39,413 bases of DNA from Phycisphaerales bacterium. Lineage in GTDB: Bacteria > Planctomycetota > Phycisphaerae > Phycisphaerales > JAGLTS01. The stretch is taken from the NCBI GenBank assembly GCA_023135165.1, contig JAGLTS010000054.1:1-39413 (forward strand), given 5' to 3'. The notes beneath the pieces were generated by a model. The model saw only the letters and a program-made list of their open reading frames with translations. It searched no databases and had not been told where the DNA came from. Positions 24,562 to 33,031 of the stretch are shown here, piece by piece (positions within the stretch are counted from its first letter, which is position 1; the number at the start of each line of letters is the position of its first letter). Made by a program: the position numbers and the translations under genes.

Positions 24562-27051
24562 ATGAATAGTCAAGACGAGTCCGGGACAACCATCGAGACA
24601 CGCAAAATTGTCGTCATTCTCGGTGATTGGTACATCGACGACCACTGGCTCGTGAGCCCGCAACATTCGTACCATTCATCCACCACGGGGGACATCCACT
24701 ATCTTGCTCGGCACAAGGACGCCATGGCGAAGGTCACGGCGCTGTGCGGCGCGCCGGCCGTCCTGCGGGCGATCATGCACTACAAACCTAAGTCTAACGA
24801 ATCCCAGCTTGGCACGTGCTTCGAGTTTCAAGCATTCGGGGTGTGGAACCCTTGGGACGATGAGCTTATTCATCGGCTTCTGCATGGCGGGGAAGATCTC
24901 CACCTGTCTCCATACACGCTCACGCATGGTCCCGAAGGGGAGAGTGTTCAGGAGAGTGTTCAGTTGGAGGGGAGCACCATTCATAACCTTGCGAGATCAG
25001 CAAACGAGGAACGATGGTCTGAGTTCTCGACGAACCGGATATACAGGTGCTTCCAGAGCCACGGAGGCGATACGCCTCGCGTGATCTATCGACTCGATTG
25101 GATGCTGCCGCTGACAGACGAGCAGGGAGAGGAGAAACTCAAGTACAGCAAATCGTTTGCTGATCTCGCCGATAAGGACGTGGTCGCAGTGATTCTGATC
25201 GATCATGGGGCTGGCGTGGTGAACCCCGAGTCGATTAAGGCGCTCAAGGAAGCGCTGGGGGTTGACGGAGATAAGCAGCAAGGGGGCAAGGAGATCTTGT
25301 GGTTCATCCGAACAAAGATCGACAACCCATCCTGGCTCGACTGCCTCAATGACCAGAGGATCGAGATGCTCGTGCTCAACGAGAAACTCGCGACCCACCT
25401 CAAAGGAGCCAGAAAATGGCTCTACGAAGGAAGCATTGGACGCGCTGCTCTGGAAATCCTGGGCGAATCCTCTGACGTGTACACCTATGAGCATGGTAAG
25501 CAGAAGAAAGCAGAGCCGGGCATTCGGGCGAAGAGCACCGCAGTACTCCTTGATGACAACACTGTGTTCGCACTCGTCAACGAGAACGCCGCAGACGACG
25601 AGGAAGCCACCGGTGACGGGGACGCCACAGGCGACGAGGTCGATGACTCGAAGATCCGTTGCATCTGGTCCACTGATCCGCCCGGCAAGAAGCACCTCGT
25701 TCGCCCGAAGCGAACAACTGTATTCGCAGCAGCGCTCTTCGCGCAACGACTCTATGCGCTATCCAAGAAGATCCCAGGAACGGAAACGGAAGGGTTGCCT
25801 CCACTCTCGGAGGAGGAATGCCAAAACGCTGTGCAATGGGCATATAAATGGAGTGGGACCATCAGCGACCATTGGAAACGCACTGGCGAGTTCTTGTTCG
25901 CCAGTCAGTTTGAGGCAGCCCTCAAGTCTATCGATTCATCCGACGAGGGGATCCCTAAGGTTCAGTGCGAAGGGGAGGATTACAAGACGCTCTGGAAGTG
26001 GTGGAACAGGTCCTCCAGAGACCTCGGGATTGTGGAAGTCCCCAAGGCTACCAAGGAACCCGGAGCCGAACCCAAAACCGAACGCACGTTGCAGATATGG
26101 CGAGCAAAGGGTGTGCTCAAGGACTTCGTGTGCGTGGGTGGTCCGAAGAGGGATAGGGTCAACGATCTCGTTACGGCGGTGTCGCGATACGCAGCCGAGA
26201 AGGATCCATCTCATTCATTCTGCTGTCTGATCCACTCGCCGCCCGGGTGGGGAAAGAGCTTCCTGGCAAAGCAGCTTGCCGACCACCTGGATTTCCATTT
26301 CCTCGAGTTCTCAATCGCACAGATGTCGGATCCCAGGGATCTCATTGACGCCTTTGCATCCATCGCATCGTCTCAGAGCAGGACGAGAGAACGCACGCTG
26401 GTGTTCATTGACGAAATCAACGCCGAGATCGCGGGCCACAGCGTCACACCCCTGCTGTTGAGTCCGCTGTGGGGCGGGACATTCGTCAAAGATCGAATGA
26501 CATTTCGATTGACGCCGGGTGTCTGGGTGTTTGCTTCCACGGATACGCCTGAGAAGTTCTCGGAGGGTGAGAAGGGGTCTGACTTCCTCTCCCGGCTGAA
26601 CGGGCCGATCATCAATGTCGGATCCCCTCGCCGCTGGATGGCTGCCATCGAGGAGGCAAGAGGATTTCTCGCCGGTGCCATCGAGCGGCGAGGGGATGTT
26701 ATTTATGGTGGATGGGCCTATGAGAGATTCATAAGCGAGGACGCCGATCCAGCCAAGACCGAGTTGGTCTACCTGATGGTGAATTTACTGGACAGCCTGT
26801 GGACTCCGATTGAGAAGGTGAAGAGAAGCGTCCTCCAACTCTTTCACGATCTGTTGCCGATCAACGGGTTTCGGAGCTTGGAGATCTTCGCTTCTCGATT
26901 CGTGGACATCCAACGAGGCGAGGTGTGGCCCTGCAACATCCCGGATGTGAGGAAGTCGGAAGAACTGAGCCGCCATATCATCTTGCCGCAGTATTGGCCC
27001 AGGACGGTCGAGGATGACGAGTTCATCAAGATCGAGATGCACAGTCGCTGA
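24562..27051 (+). CDS. Degenerate PfkB-like domain fused to AAA+ ATPase
   Basis: This 829-aa protein has two halves. The N-terminal half resembles ribokinase/PfkB sugar kinases: IVVILGDWYIDDHWLV (G21-D22, D26), DVVAVILIDHGAGVVNPESIKAL (206-228) and EILWFIRTK. At the place of the catalytic GAGD motif it reads KRTTVFAAALFAQRL (about 382-397), so the catalytic Asp is missing. The C-terminal half is an AAA+ module: Walker A PPGWGKS (K565), Walker B LVFIDEIN (D617, E618), sensor-1-like VFASTDTPEKF and an Arg-containing SDFLSRLNGP, closest in style to MoxR/dynein-like AAA+. GGAGG 5 nt before the ATG fixes the start. The gene is visibly more A+T-rich than its neighbours and stands alone between asnB and yebC. 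Function unknown; an acquired conflict or regulatory module is only an inference. Confidence 0.85.
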   Translation: MNSQDESGTTIETRKIVVILGDWYIDDHWLVSPQHSYHSSTTGDIHYLARHKDAMAKVTALCGAPAVLRAIMHYKPKSNESQLGTCFEFQAFGVWNPWDDELIHRLLHGGEDLHLSPYTLTHGPEGESVQESVQLEGSTIHNLARSANEERWSEFSTNRIYRCFQSHGGDTPRVIYRLDWMLPLTDEQGEEKLKYSKSFADLADKDVVAVILIDHGAGVVNPESIKALKEALGVDGDKQQGGKEILWFIRTKIDNPSWLDCLNDQRIEMLVLNEKLATHLKGARKWLYEGSIGRAALEILGESSDVYTYEHGKQKKAEPGIRAKSTAVLLDDNTVFALVNENAADDEEATGDGDATGDEVDDSKIRCIWSTDPPGKKHLVRPKRTTVFAAALFAQRLYALSKKIPGTETEGLPPLSEEECQNAVQWAYKWSGTISDHWKRTGEFLFASQFEAALKSIDSSDEGIPKVQCEGEDYKTLWKWWNRSSRDLGIVEVPKATKEPGAEPKTERTLQIWRAKGVLKDFVCVGGPKRDRVNDLVTAVSRYAAEKDPSHSFCCLIHSPPGWGKSFLAKQLADHLDFHFLEFSIAQMSDPRDLIDAFASIASSQSRTRERTLVFIDEINAEIAGHSVTPLLLSPLWGGTFVKDRMTFRLTPGVWVFASTDTPEKFSEGEKGSDFLSRLNGPIINVGSPRRWMAAIEEARGFLAGAIERRGDVIYGGWAYERFISEDADPAKTELVYLMVNLLDSLWTPIEKVKRSVLQLFHDLLPINGFRSLEIFASRFVDIQRGEVWPCNIPDVRKSEELSRHIILPQYWPRTVEDDEFIKIEMHSR

Positions 27052-27103
27052 CGCTACCGACGACTCGGCCCGAAATGACGCGATCGACGGGGGCGGAAAC
27101 ACA

Positions 27104-27157
27104 GTGTCAGATACCGTTCTCCCGTCGGTCGCACCTGAAACGGTATCCGACACCGTT
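27104..27157 (+). repeat. REP-like palindromes after the AAA+ gene
   Basis: GTGTCAGATACCGTT (27104-27118) and AACGGTATCCGACAC (27139-27153) are inverted copies with one mismatch. The second extends to an imperfect palindrome, AACGGTATCCGACACCGTT (27139-27157). They lie between convergent genes and can form a hairpin on either strand. They look like a REP element or bidirectional terminator; no transposase is nearby. Confidence 0.7.
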
Positions 27158-27175
27158 GTTTGTGCCCGTGCAAGG

Positions 27176-27937
27176 TCAGCCCATTCCCGCCTCAAGCTCG
27201 GCAAGCACCTCGTCGCTTATCTCGAAGTTTGCCCACACCTGCTGCACATCGTCCTGCTCTTCGAGCATCTCCATCAGACGCAGCGTCCTGCGGGCGTCGT
27301 CGGCGGCGCACTTCACCGTCACCGTCGGAATCATGCGAACCTCAGCAGACTCGATCTCAACCCCCGCCTCGTCGATCACCTGGCGGATGTTCAGTAGCTC
27401 GGTCGGCTCGGTCGTGACCGTCCACAGATCATCATCAAGACCGACGTCGTGTGCTCCGGATTCGATCGCGATCTCCGTGATCTGATCTTCGTTGGTCTTG
27501 TCCTTCTCGATGGTGATGACGCCGCGGGCCTGGAAGTTGAATGCGACGCAGCCGTTGGCGCCGAGATTGCCGCCGCCTTTGTCGAAGAGGTGGCGGATCT
27601 CCGCCGCGGTGCGGTTGCGGTTATCTGTGAGGATGTCAACGATCATGGCGACGCCGCCGGGGCTGTAGCCTTCGTACCGGATCGAGACGTATTCGACGGC
27701 GTCCTGGCCGATGCCGGCACCTTTCTTGATCGCCTTCTCGATGTTGTCCTTGGGCATGTTGACCGCACGGGCATCGTCGATGGCGTAGCGCAGTGTGAGG
27801 TTCATCGTCGGGTCAGGCCCGCCGTTGCGAGCCGCGACGATGATGGCGCGGGCGCATCTGGACCACGCCTTGCTCTTGACGGCGTCCTGGCGCGCCTTGC
27901 GGTGCTTGATATTCGCCCATTTGCTGTGACCAGCCAT
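27176..27937 (-). CDS. yebC: YebC/PmpR-family regulator
   Basis: This 253-aa protein matches YebC over its full length: MAGHSKWANIKHRKARQDAVKSK, NMPKDNIEKAIKKGAG, YEGYSPGGVAMIVDILTDNRNRT and the highly conserved 'GGNLGANGCVAFNF'. Family members are DNA-binding regulators; recent work on some also ties them to translation at difficult sequences, which would suit the operon it sits in. The frame is open eight residues further, but MAGHSKW is the invariant start, with AGGAG 8 nt upstream. It is the last gene of the nusA-infB operon, 20 nt after the TPR lipoprotein gene. It converges on the AAA+ gene, with REP-like palindromes between them. Confidence 0.95.
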   Translation of the reverse strand: MAGHSKWANIKHRKARQDAVKSKAWSRCARAIIVAARNGGPDPTMNLTLRYAIDDARAVNMPKDNIEKAIKKGAGIGQDAVEYVSIRYEGYSPGGVAMIVDILTDNRNRTAAEIRHLFDKGGGNLGANGCVAFNFQARGVITIEKDKTNEDQITEIAIESGAHDVGLDDDLWTVTTEPTELLNIRQVIDEAGVEIESAEVRMIPTVTVKCAADDARRTLRLMEMLEEQDDVQQVWANFEISDEVLAELEAGMG

Positions 27938-27957
27938 CTCGCGTTCTCCTCGTTCGG

Positions 27958-30900
27958 TCACTCCGACCCGGCATCATCCGCCTCCCGGACGGCATCGGCA
28001 CCGGGGCTTGTGGCGACGGCCGGCGTCTGATCGTGCTGGGCGGCTGCGATCTTGAGCCTGAGTCGGTCGCGCAGTTCCTTCCGCCAGCCCTCTTCCTCCT
28101 CCAGCAGCCCATCGTAGGCGCTGATCCAGACCTGCAGCGCCTCATCGTATCGTTTCGCTCGCCACAGCGAATCCCCCAGGTGATCCGCGACGACCTCGTA
28201 CCCACCCGTCTCGGAGCCGGCGGCAGCCTCATGAAGCAGCGAGATCGCGCCTCGCCGAACGACTCGGCCTGTCTCGCTGACCTCATCCTCGAACACGCCG
28301 AGCTTGTAGCGCGCCCAGCCGAGTGAGTCGATGATGTTCGCATCCGTTGGGTTCAGCGCGTGTGCTCGCTCGATGAGCGCCTCGCCTTCCTCCAGGCGTT
28401 CGTCGCGGTCGATCAGTCCGTATCCCAGATCGTTGTTCGCCATGACGTGATCGGGGTTCTCGTCGATCGCAGCCTGCAAGAGCGCCTCGCCTGTCGCGTT
28501 CGTCAGGTCGGGCAGCAGCGTCAGGAAGTAGATCACATCCGCCAGATCGTCAGTTGCCATGCGCTGATTGAGCATCGCGGCGGAGACGGGGCGCAAGCGT
28601 CCGTCGTCACGGAACGATCGCAGCAGTGCGACGGCCTGGCCAGGCTCATCGTGCAGCAGCAACGTCGACAGGCGCAGTCGACTGACGATCAGATACGGTT
28701 GCGTGACGTCAGCCTCAGGCCAGAGCGATGCATCGTGCAGCCGCTCGGCGACGGCCAACTCACGGGCTGAGACGTTCAGTTCGCCTTGCTGCCGTTCGGC
28801 GCTGTGCCCCATCGCAAGAGCGAGCAGGAGCCGGCTCGCCAGACGGCACTGCGGCTCCGTCAAGATGACGCGAGGGTCAATCGCTTCGAGGGCGTGAAGC
28901 GCAGCGTCGCGGTTGACCGATTCGAGGGGCAGCTCTCGACCGAGCGCGTGGAGCTGCGCACCGGCCAGGGTCAGGGTCGCGTCGATCGTGCGATGCGATC
29001 GGGGCGTCGCGCTGGTGCGTTCGATCGCCAGTCGCTGCGCTTCTTCCTCTCGCTCGCCCTGTCGAAGCGCTGTTTCGTGGAGGCGTTGCACACGCTCATC
29101 GTCGCCATGCTGCGCCAGGAAGCGCTCGAACACGGCGGCGGCGTGCTCGGGGCGGCCCGTCAGCGAGTACAGCTTCCCCAGCGCGAGCACCAGGCTTCGC
29201 GTCTCACGTGTTTGCTCGATCGTCTCCTCCAGCCACGCAGCGCCTCGTCGTTCCGCGCCGATCCCCGCCCACACCTCGGCAAGCATCCGTGAGGCTCGCT
29301 CATCCGTCGGATCCTCGATGACCAGATCCGTCAGCACTCGCTCCACCGCGTCAAATCGTTGCTCCGCGAGATCCTCTTCGGCAAGGAGCATTCGTAGCGT
29401 GCGGCTCGTCGGCATCCTGTCGTGGAGGCGTCGCACGGTTGCGCGGAATCGATCCGGATCAGGCAGGGGTCCGCGTCGGCCATACATGACGATCAACCGG
29501 TCGTATGCCCCTTCGTCATCGCTGGTTGCGAGCAGGTCGCTCAGCAGCGCCTCTTGTTCCTGGTGCCTGCGGAGCGCTGCGAGCAGGTCGGCGTGGGTCA
29601 GTCGATCGCCGGGCGTCGATCCTGCTGTAGCGAGCAGCGATTCGCCGGCGACGAGCGCCTCGCGGAAGAACTGCATCCCTCGCAGCGCCTCGACGCGCGC
29701 ACGAAGGTGCTGCGCATCGTTGACCGTGGAGCGATCGAGCTGTGTCAGCGCTTCCGCGAATCGTCCAGCAGCGTTGAGCATTCGGATGTGAGCCAGTGTG
29801 ATAGCCGGCGCATCCGGAAAACGCTTCGCCAGCATGCGATGCTGCGCCCGTGCTTGTTCGACCCGATTTGTCTCGATGAGCAGTCGAAGGTGAAGCAATC
29901 CCGCGCCGAGCGTGTCCAAGTTCATGGCTTCGAGCGTCGCGACGAGTGCGCCGGCATCCTCATCCACATCCAGCAGTGCGCTGCTGTAGGCGCCCTCCCG
30001 GTCTGGATGGGCGTCGATGACGCGGGCGGTCAGGATAAGCAGGCCGGTGCGTGTTTCACTCCGCTCAAGCAGTGCCGCGAGCAATGGCGTCTCGCTCGGG
30101 GCGTCGAGCAGACGGCCCAGCAGGTATGCCTTCGCAGCCGTCGAGTCGAGCGAGGCTGCTACAGCCTGATTCAGCCCAACCGTCTCCCCGTGCGTCTTGA
30201 TGATGGCCCGTAAGGCGTCGGCCAAGCGAGGCCCGAGCGTCGTATGCGTGCGAAGGTACGCGCACAACGTGATGTGCTCCTCGCGTATCCTCGTCGGGTC
30301 CGCAGTGATGTCGGTGAGCAGCAAGTTGGCTGCCGACGCCGGTCGACCGGCGCGCAAAGCCGCCCAGAGCTGTCTGTCCAGCAGGCCTGACGAGGGCAGG
30401 CCGGGCAGTTCCGCTGCGAGACTGAAGGCGACGAACGCTTGTTTGGGTCGGCCGAGCCGAAGCTCCAGGTCGCCTGCCGCCCGCAGGAGTTCCGGCCTGC
30501 GCCGGTAGATATCGGCAAGCTCATCGCTGTATCGCGGCGCGGAGCGCACGAGCGAGGGAGGCAGGTCGAGGGCCCGCTGATACGCTGCTGTCGCCGCGGT
30601 CAGATACCCCAGCGAATCGAGGCATCGACCGAGCGGCTCGTGGATGAGCGGGGCGAGTTGTCGTCCGGTTGCCTGTCCTTGACCGCGAGCCGCGATGCTG
30701 AGCAGACGCGCCGCCTGTTCATTCCGGCCGATCGACACGAGGTATGTGCCGACGTGCATCAAGGCGTGCGCGTTCTCCGGCTCGTACAGCAGCACCTGTT
30801 CGTAAGCGCCAAGCGCCTGCACGCGGTTCCCCAGGGCGATCGATGCGTCCCCGAGCAACTCCCACGCCGGGGCCGATCGCTCATCACGTCGCAAGACCTC

Positions 30901-31452
30901 AGCCAGTAGTTGACGGGCGTCGCGCGGCGAACCGGAAAGCATGGCCAGCCTCGCCGCGGCATACGCGTGAATCGCGCCCAGCGGGGCGGTCTCGCCATCG
31001 GAATCTGACTCGGCAGCCGGTTCGCCGCTCGCGGGCGGCTCCGCGCGGCTGTGCAGTTCGGGAAGGCCCAGCGCGGCGAAGTGGTCGATCACCGCAGCCA
31101 GCTCCATCCGCGCCGCGTCGTCATCGCCGGGTGAGAATCGGCCCTGATCCAGAGGAGGGGGCGGCGGCACGTCGGCACGGGCGGTGCGGAGGTTCTCCGG
31201 TCGATCCAACGCCGGGTCCAACAGCCCATGCGTCGTTTCAGCGGGATGCGGAGGTTCACCGCTGGGCCGGGCATCGCGCGGGCCGGCGCATCCGGCAAGC
31301 AGTGTTGCGCCGAGCGCGATGGCGCCGAGGTACGCGCGACATCTCGGACATGACGGTGCTCGTCTGGTTCGATCAGTCTGCACGCTGAACTCCAAGCGGC
31401 CTGTCGCACGCCGCGTGGGCGTCGTGCGGGGAGCGCCCCACGGTGTGCTCAT
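27958..31452 (-). CDS. Large TPR-repeat lipoprotein
   Basis: This 1164-aa protein has a lipoprotein-type signal (AYLGAIALGATLLAGC) preceded by an unusually long N-region of about 40 residues. An internal GTG (SVQTDRTRR) would give a normal signal length. The body is made of tetratricopeptide-like helical repeats, for example AWELLGDASIALGNRVQALGAYEQVLLYEPENAHAL near the start, 'RMLAEVWAGIGAERRGAAWLEETIEQT' in the middle and 'DNPDHVMANNDLGYGLIDRDERLEEGEALIERAHALNPTDANIIDSLGWARYKLG' type repeats near the C-terminus. The ATG overlaps the stop of the preceding gene by 4 nt (ATGA). It is probably an envelope scaffold. Why it is coupled to translation genes is not apparent. Confidence 0.82.
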   Translation of the reverse strand: MSTPWGAPRTTPTRRATGRLEFSVQTDRTRRAPSCPRCRAYLGAIALGATLLAGCAGPRDARPSGEPPHPAETTHGLLDPALDRPENLRTARADVPPPPPLDQGRFSPGDDDAARMELAAVIDHFAALGLPELHSRAEPPASGEPAAESDSDGETAPLGAIHAYAAARLAMLSGSPRDARQLLAEVLRRDERSAPAWELLGDASIALGNRVQALGAYEQVLLYEPENAHALMHVGTYLVSIGRNEQAARLLSIAARGQGQATGRQLAPLIHEPLGRCLDSLGYLTAATAAYQRALDLPPSLVRSAPRYSDELADIYRRRPELLRAAGDLELRLGRPKQAFVAFSLAAELPGLPSSGLLDRQLWAALRAGRPASAANLLLTDITADPTRIREEHITLCAYLRTHTTLGPRLADALRAIIKTHGETVGLNQAVAASLDSTAAKAYLLGRLLDAPSETPLLAALLERSETRTGLLILTARVIDAHPDREGAYSSALLDVDEDAGALVATLEAMNLDTLGAGLLHLRLLIETNRVEQARAQHRMLAKRFPDAPAITLAHIRMLNAAGRFAEALTQLDRSTVNDAQHLRARVEALRGMQFFREALVAGESLLATAGSTPGDRLTHADLLAALRRHQEQEALLSDLLATSDDEGAYDRLIVMYGRRGPLPDPDRFRATVRRLHDRMPTSRTLRMLLAEEDLAEQRFDAVERVLTDLVIEDPTDERASRMLAEVWAGIGAERRGAAWLEETIEQTRETRSLVLALGKLYSLTGRPEHAAAVFERFLAQHGDDERVQRLHETALRQGEREEEAQRLAIERTSATPRSHRTIDATLTLAGAQLHALGRELPLESVNRDAALHALEAIDPRVILTEPQCRLASRLLLALAMGHSAERQQGELNVSARELAVAERLHDASLWPEADVTQPYLIVSRLRLSTLLLHDEPGQAVALLRSFRDDGRLRPVSAAMLNQRMATDDLADVIYFLTLLPDLTNATGEALLQAAIDENPDHVMANNDLGYGLIDRDERLEEGEALIERAHALNPTDANIIDSLGWARYKLGVFEDEVSETGRVVRRGAISLLHEAAAGSETGGYEVVADHLGDSLWRAKRYDEALQVWISAYDGLLEEEEGWRKELRDRLRLKIAAAQHDQTPAVATSPGADAVREADDAGSE

Positions 31453-32126
31453 GCGCCCGTGGTCTTCTTTCGCTTCGGCGAGCTGGCGGCGGTCGATCGG
31501 CTCGTCTGTGTACGGGGCTTCGCCATCCGCTCCTCGGACCATGCCTGCAGACGCAGATACGTCGCTATGGCATTGGCAGCACGGATGTGCCGTTCCAGGA
31601 ACGACTTCGCCTCACGGAGCGTGACCGATTCCTCAAAGACGCCCTCCGCGACGAGATGCGATAGAAGTTGATCGTCGACGGGAATCGCATGCCCGATGAT
31701 GCGCAGCAGCATGACGCGATCCGCCGCAAAAGGGGCCATGCCCTCGAGCGACGCGAGGTACGTCCTCGCATCCCGCTTCGTCTTGTGCATCAGCGGTTCG
31801 AGCGTGACCTCGTATTCGCGAAGGTAGATTTCGCCAAGCGTCGCCTTGATCCGCCGCACCCGCTGCAGAGCCTTGGGATAACGATCGCTGATGATCTTGA
31901 CGAGATCCTCGTCGAGCGTGACTCGCAGGTCGTTGTCGTCGATGGTGTCTCGCCGCAGCTTCCGCATCGCCGCTTCCGCCTTGGCGGTGTTCGTATCATA
32001 AAGCAGCAGTGAGAAAATCAACTCATCAATCGGCGAGCGATCCGGCTCGGCGACTTCCGGCATTTCACGCTCGAGCCTGCGGATGAGGCGGTCGAGCTGT
32101 GTCGGCGAACAGTTGGCACTACTCAC
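31449..32126 (-). CDS. Degenerate endonuclease III-like HhH-GPD protein
   Basis: This 225-aa protein has the helical layout of the endonuclease III/HhH-GPD superfamily: SPIDELIFSLLLYDTNTAKAEAAMRKLR, then RYPKALQRVRRIKATLGEIYL, then YLASLEGMAPFAADRVMLLRIIGHAIPVDDQLLSHLV. The hairpin that normally reads LPGVGxKTA is LEGMAPFAA, so the catalytic Lys is absent, while an Asp (VDDQLLSHL) stands near the position of the catalytic Asp. No C-terminal FeS Cys cluster is seen; the tail is basic (KPRTQTSRSTAASSPKRKKT). GTG 32126 has AAGGA 8 nt upstream; a GTG at 32174 without a ribosome-binding site is the alternative. It lies in the nusA-infB-rbfA operon, so a binding rather than cleaving role is plausible. 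Confidence 0.7.
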   Translation of the reverse strand: MSSANCSPTQLDRLIRRLEREMPEVAEPDRSPIDELIFSLLLYDTNTAKAEAAMRKLRRDTIDDNDLRVTLDEDLVKIISDRYPKALQRVRRIKATLGEIYLREYEVTLEPLMHKTKRDARTYLASLEGMAPFAADRVMLLRIIGHAIPVDDQLLSHLVAEGVFEESVTLREAKSFLERHIRAANAIATYLRLQAWSEERMAKPRTQTSRSTAASSPKRKKTTGA

Positions 32127-32201
32127 GGTCTCGGTCCTTCTACTCGTTGGCGATATCCCTCGCTGTCCCGACACGGAGCGCCGCGCCGAAGACCCGCCAC
32201 A

Positions 32202-32612
32202 TCACGATCCGGCGTCGTCGCGTTCGGTCCCATTCCCATTGCCGCCTTCATCTTCATCCTCGTCCGGCTCCAGCTCGGCCATGACCGTCGCGATCGCCCG
32301 CAGCACTTCCTGCTCTTTCCTGAGCGAGACGTCCAGCCGGAAATCCAGGACGGGCAGGCGACGAAACTCCACCACTTCGCTGAGGCGGTGGCGGATGTGC
32401 TTGGCAGCAGCCTTGATCCCGTGCATGGTGACTGATTCGGATGACTCGGGCGAGATCGCCACGTACACCTTGGCGAACGTCAGTTCGGTGTCCACGCTGA
32501 CCCGTGTGACGGTGATCGACCCTTTGATGCGCGGATCGCTCAGGCCGGCGTCAATGACACGCTGGATCCCCCGCCTCAATACGGATGAGCGTTGTTCGCT
32601 GCGGTGGGTCAT
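32202..32612 (-). CDS. rbfA: 30S ribosome-binding factor A
   Basis: RbfA assists 16S rRNA 5'-end maturation on the 30S subunit and acts in cold adaptation. The 136-aa protein has the type II KH-like fold pattern: SSVLRRGIQRVIDAGLSDPRIKGSITVTRVSVDTELTFAKVYVAI, then KHIRHRLSEVVEFRRLPVLDFRLD. The C-terminal tail is acidic (ELEPDEDEDEGGNGNG). The ATG overlaps the stop of the DUF503 gene by 4 nt. It occupies its classical place downstream of infB. Confidence 0.93.
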   Translation of the reverse strand: MTHRSEQRSSVLRRGIQRVIDAGLSDPRIKGSITVTRVSVDTELTFAKVYVAISPESSESVTMHGIKAAAKHIRHRLSEVVEFRRLPVLDFRLDVSLRKEQEVLRAIATVMAELEPDEDEDEGGNGNGTERDDAGS

Positions 32613-32953
32613 CGGTCCATCACCATGTCCTTCTCATCGGCCTCGGTCGGTGTCCATCCGGCGAGCACTTCCTTTGCCACTTCGCCGAGTTCGGCGTCGG
32701 GAACGGTTCGCAGCACGTCGCGGATACGATCCAGCACGCTGTTGGCGCGGCTGACCGAGTTGGTCGCAAGCACCAGGCCGAGCAGCGCGACGCGATGTTC
32801 ATCCAGCGCCCCGATTTCGGCGACGGACACCATGAAGTTGCGGTGCAACCGATCCTTGAGGCCCTTGACAATGCGGCGTTTGTCCTTGAGGGACTCGTTG
32901 CCGCGCATAATCAACTCGAACTGAAGGATGCCGATGACCATCGCACTCTGCAT
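32609..32953 (-). CDS. DUF503 (YlxP-like) protein
   Basis: This 114-aa protein matches the DUF503/YlxP family: VIGILQFELIMRGNESLKDKRRIVKGLKDRLHRNFMVSVAEIGALDEHRVALLGLVLATNSVSRANSVLDRI. In many bacteria ylxP lies between infB and rbfA, exactly as here; its molecular role is not firmly known. An ATG four codons further in (32941) gives the usual MVIGIL start and is an alternative. It is coupled to rbfA by a 4-nt overlap and follows infB by 78 nt. Confidence 0.88.
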   Translation of the reverse strand: MQSAMVIGILQFELIMRGNESLKDKRRIVKGLKDRLHRNFMVSVAEIGALDEHRVALLGLVLATNSVSRANSVLDRIRDVLRTVPDAELGEVAKEVLAGWTPTEADEKDMVMDR

Positions 32954-33031
32954 AACGCAACGGCGAGCGGGGCCGTGCTTCCGGCGACGAACGCCGACAA
33001 GACAAGCGACCGACCGAATCGGGTGCAGCGA

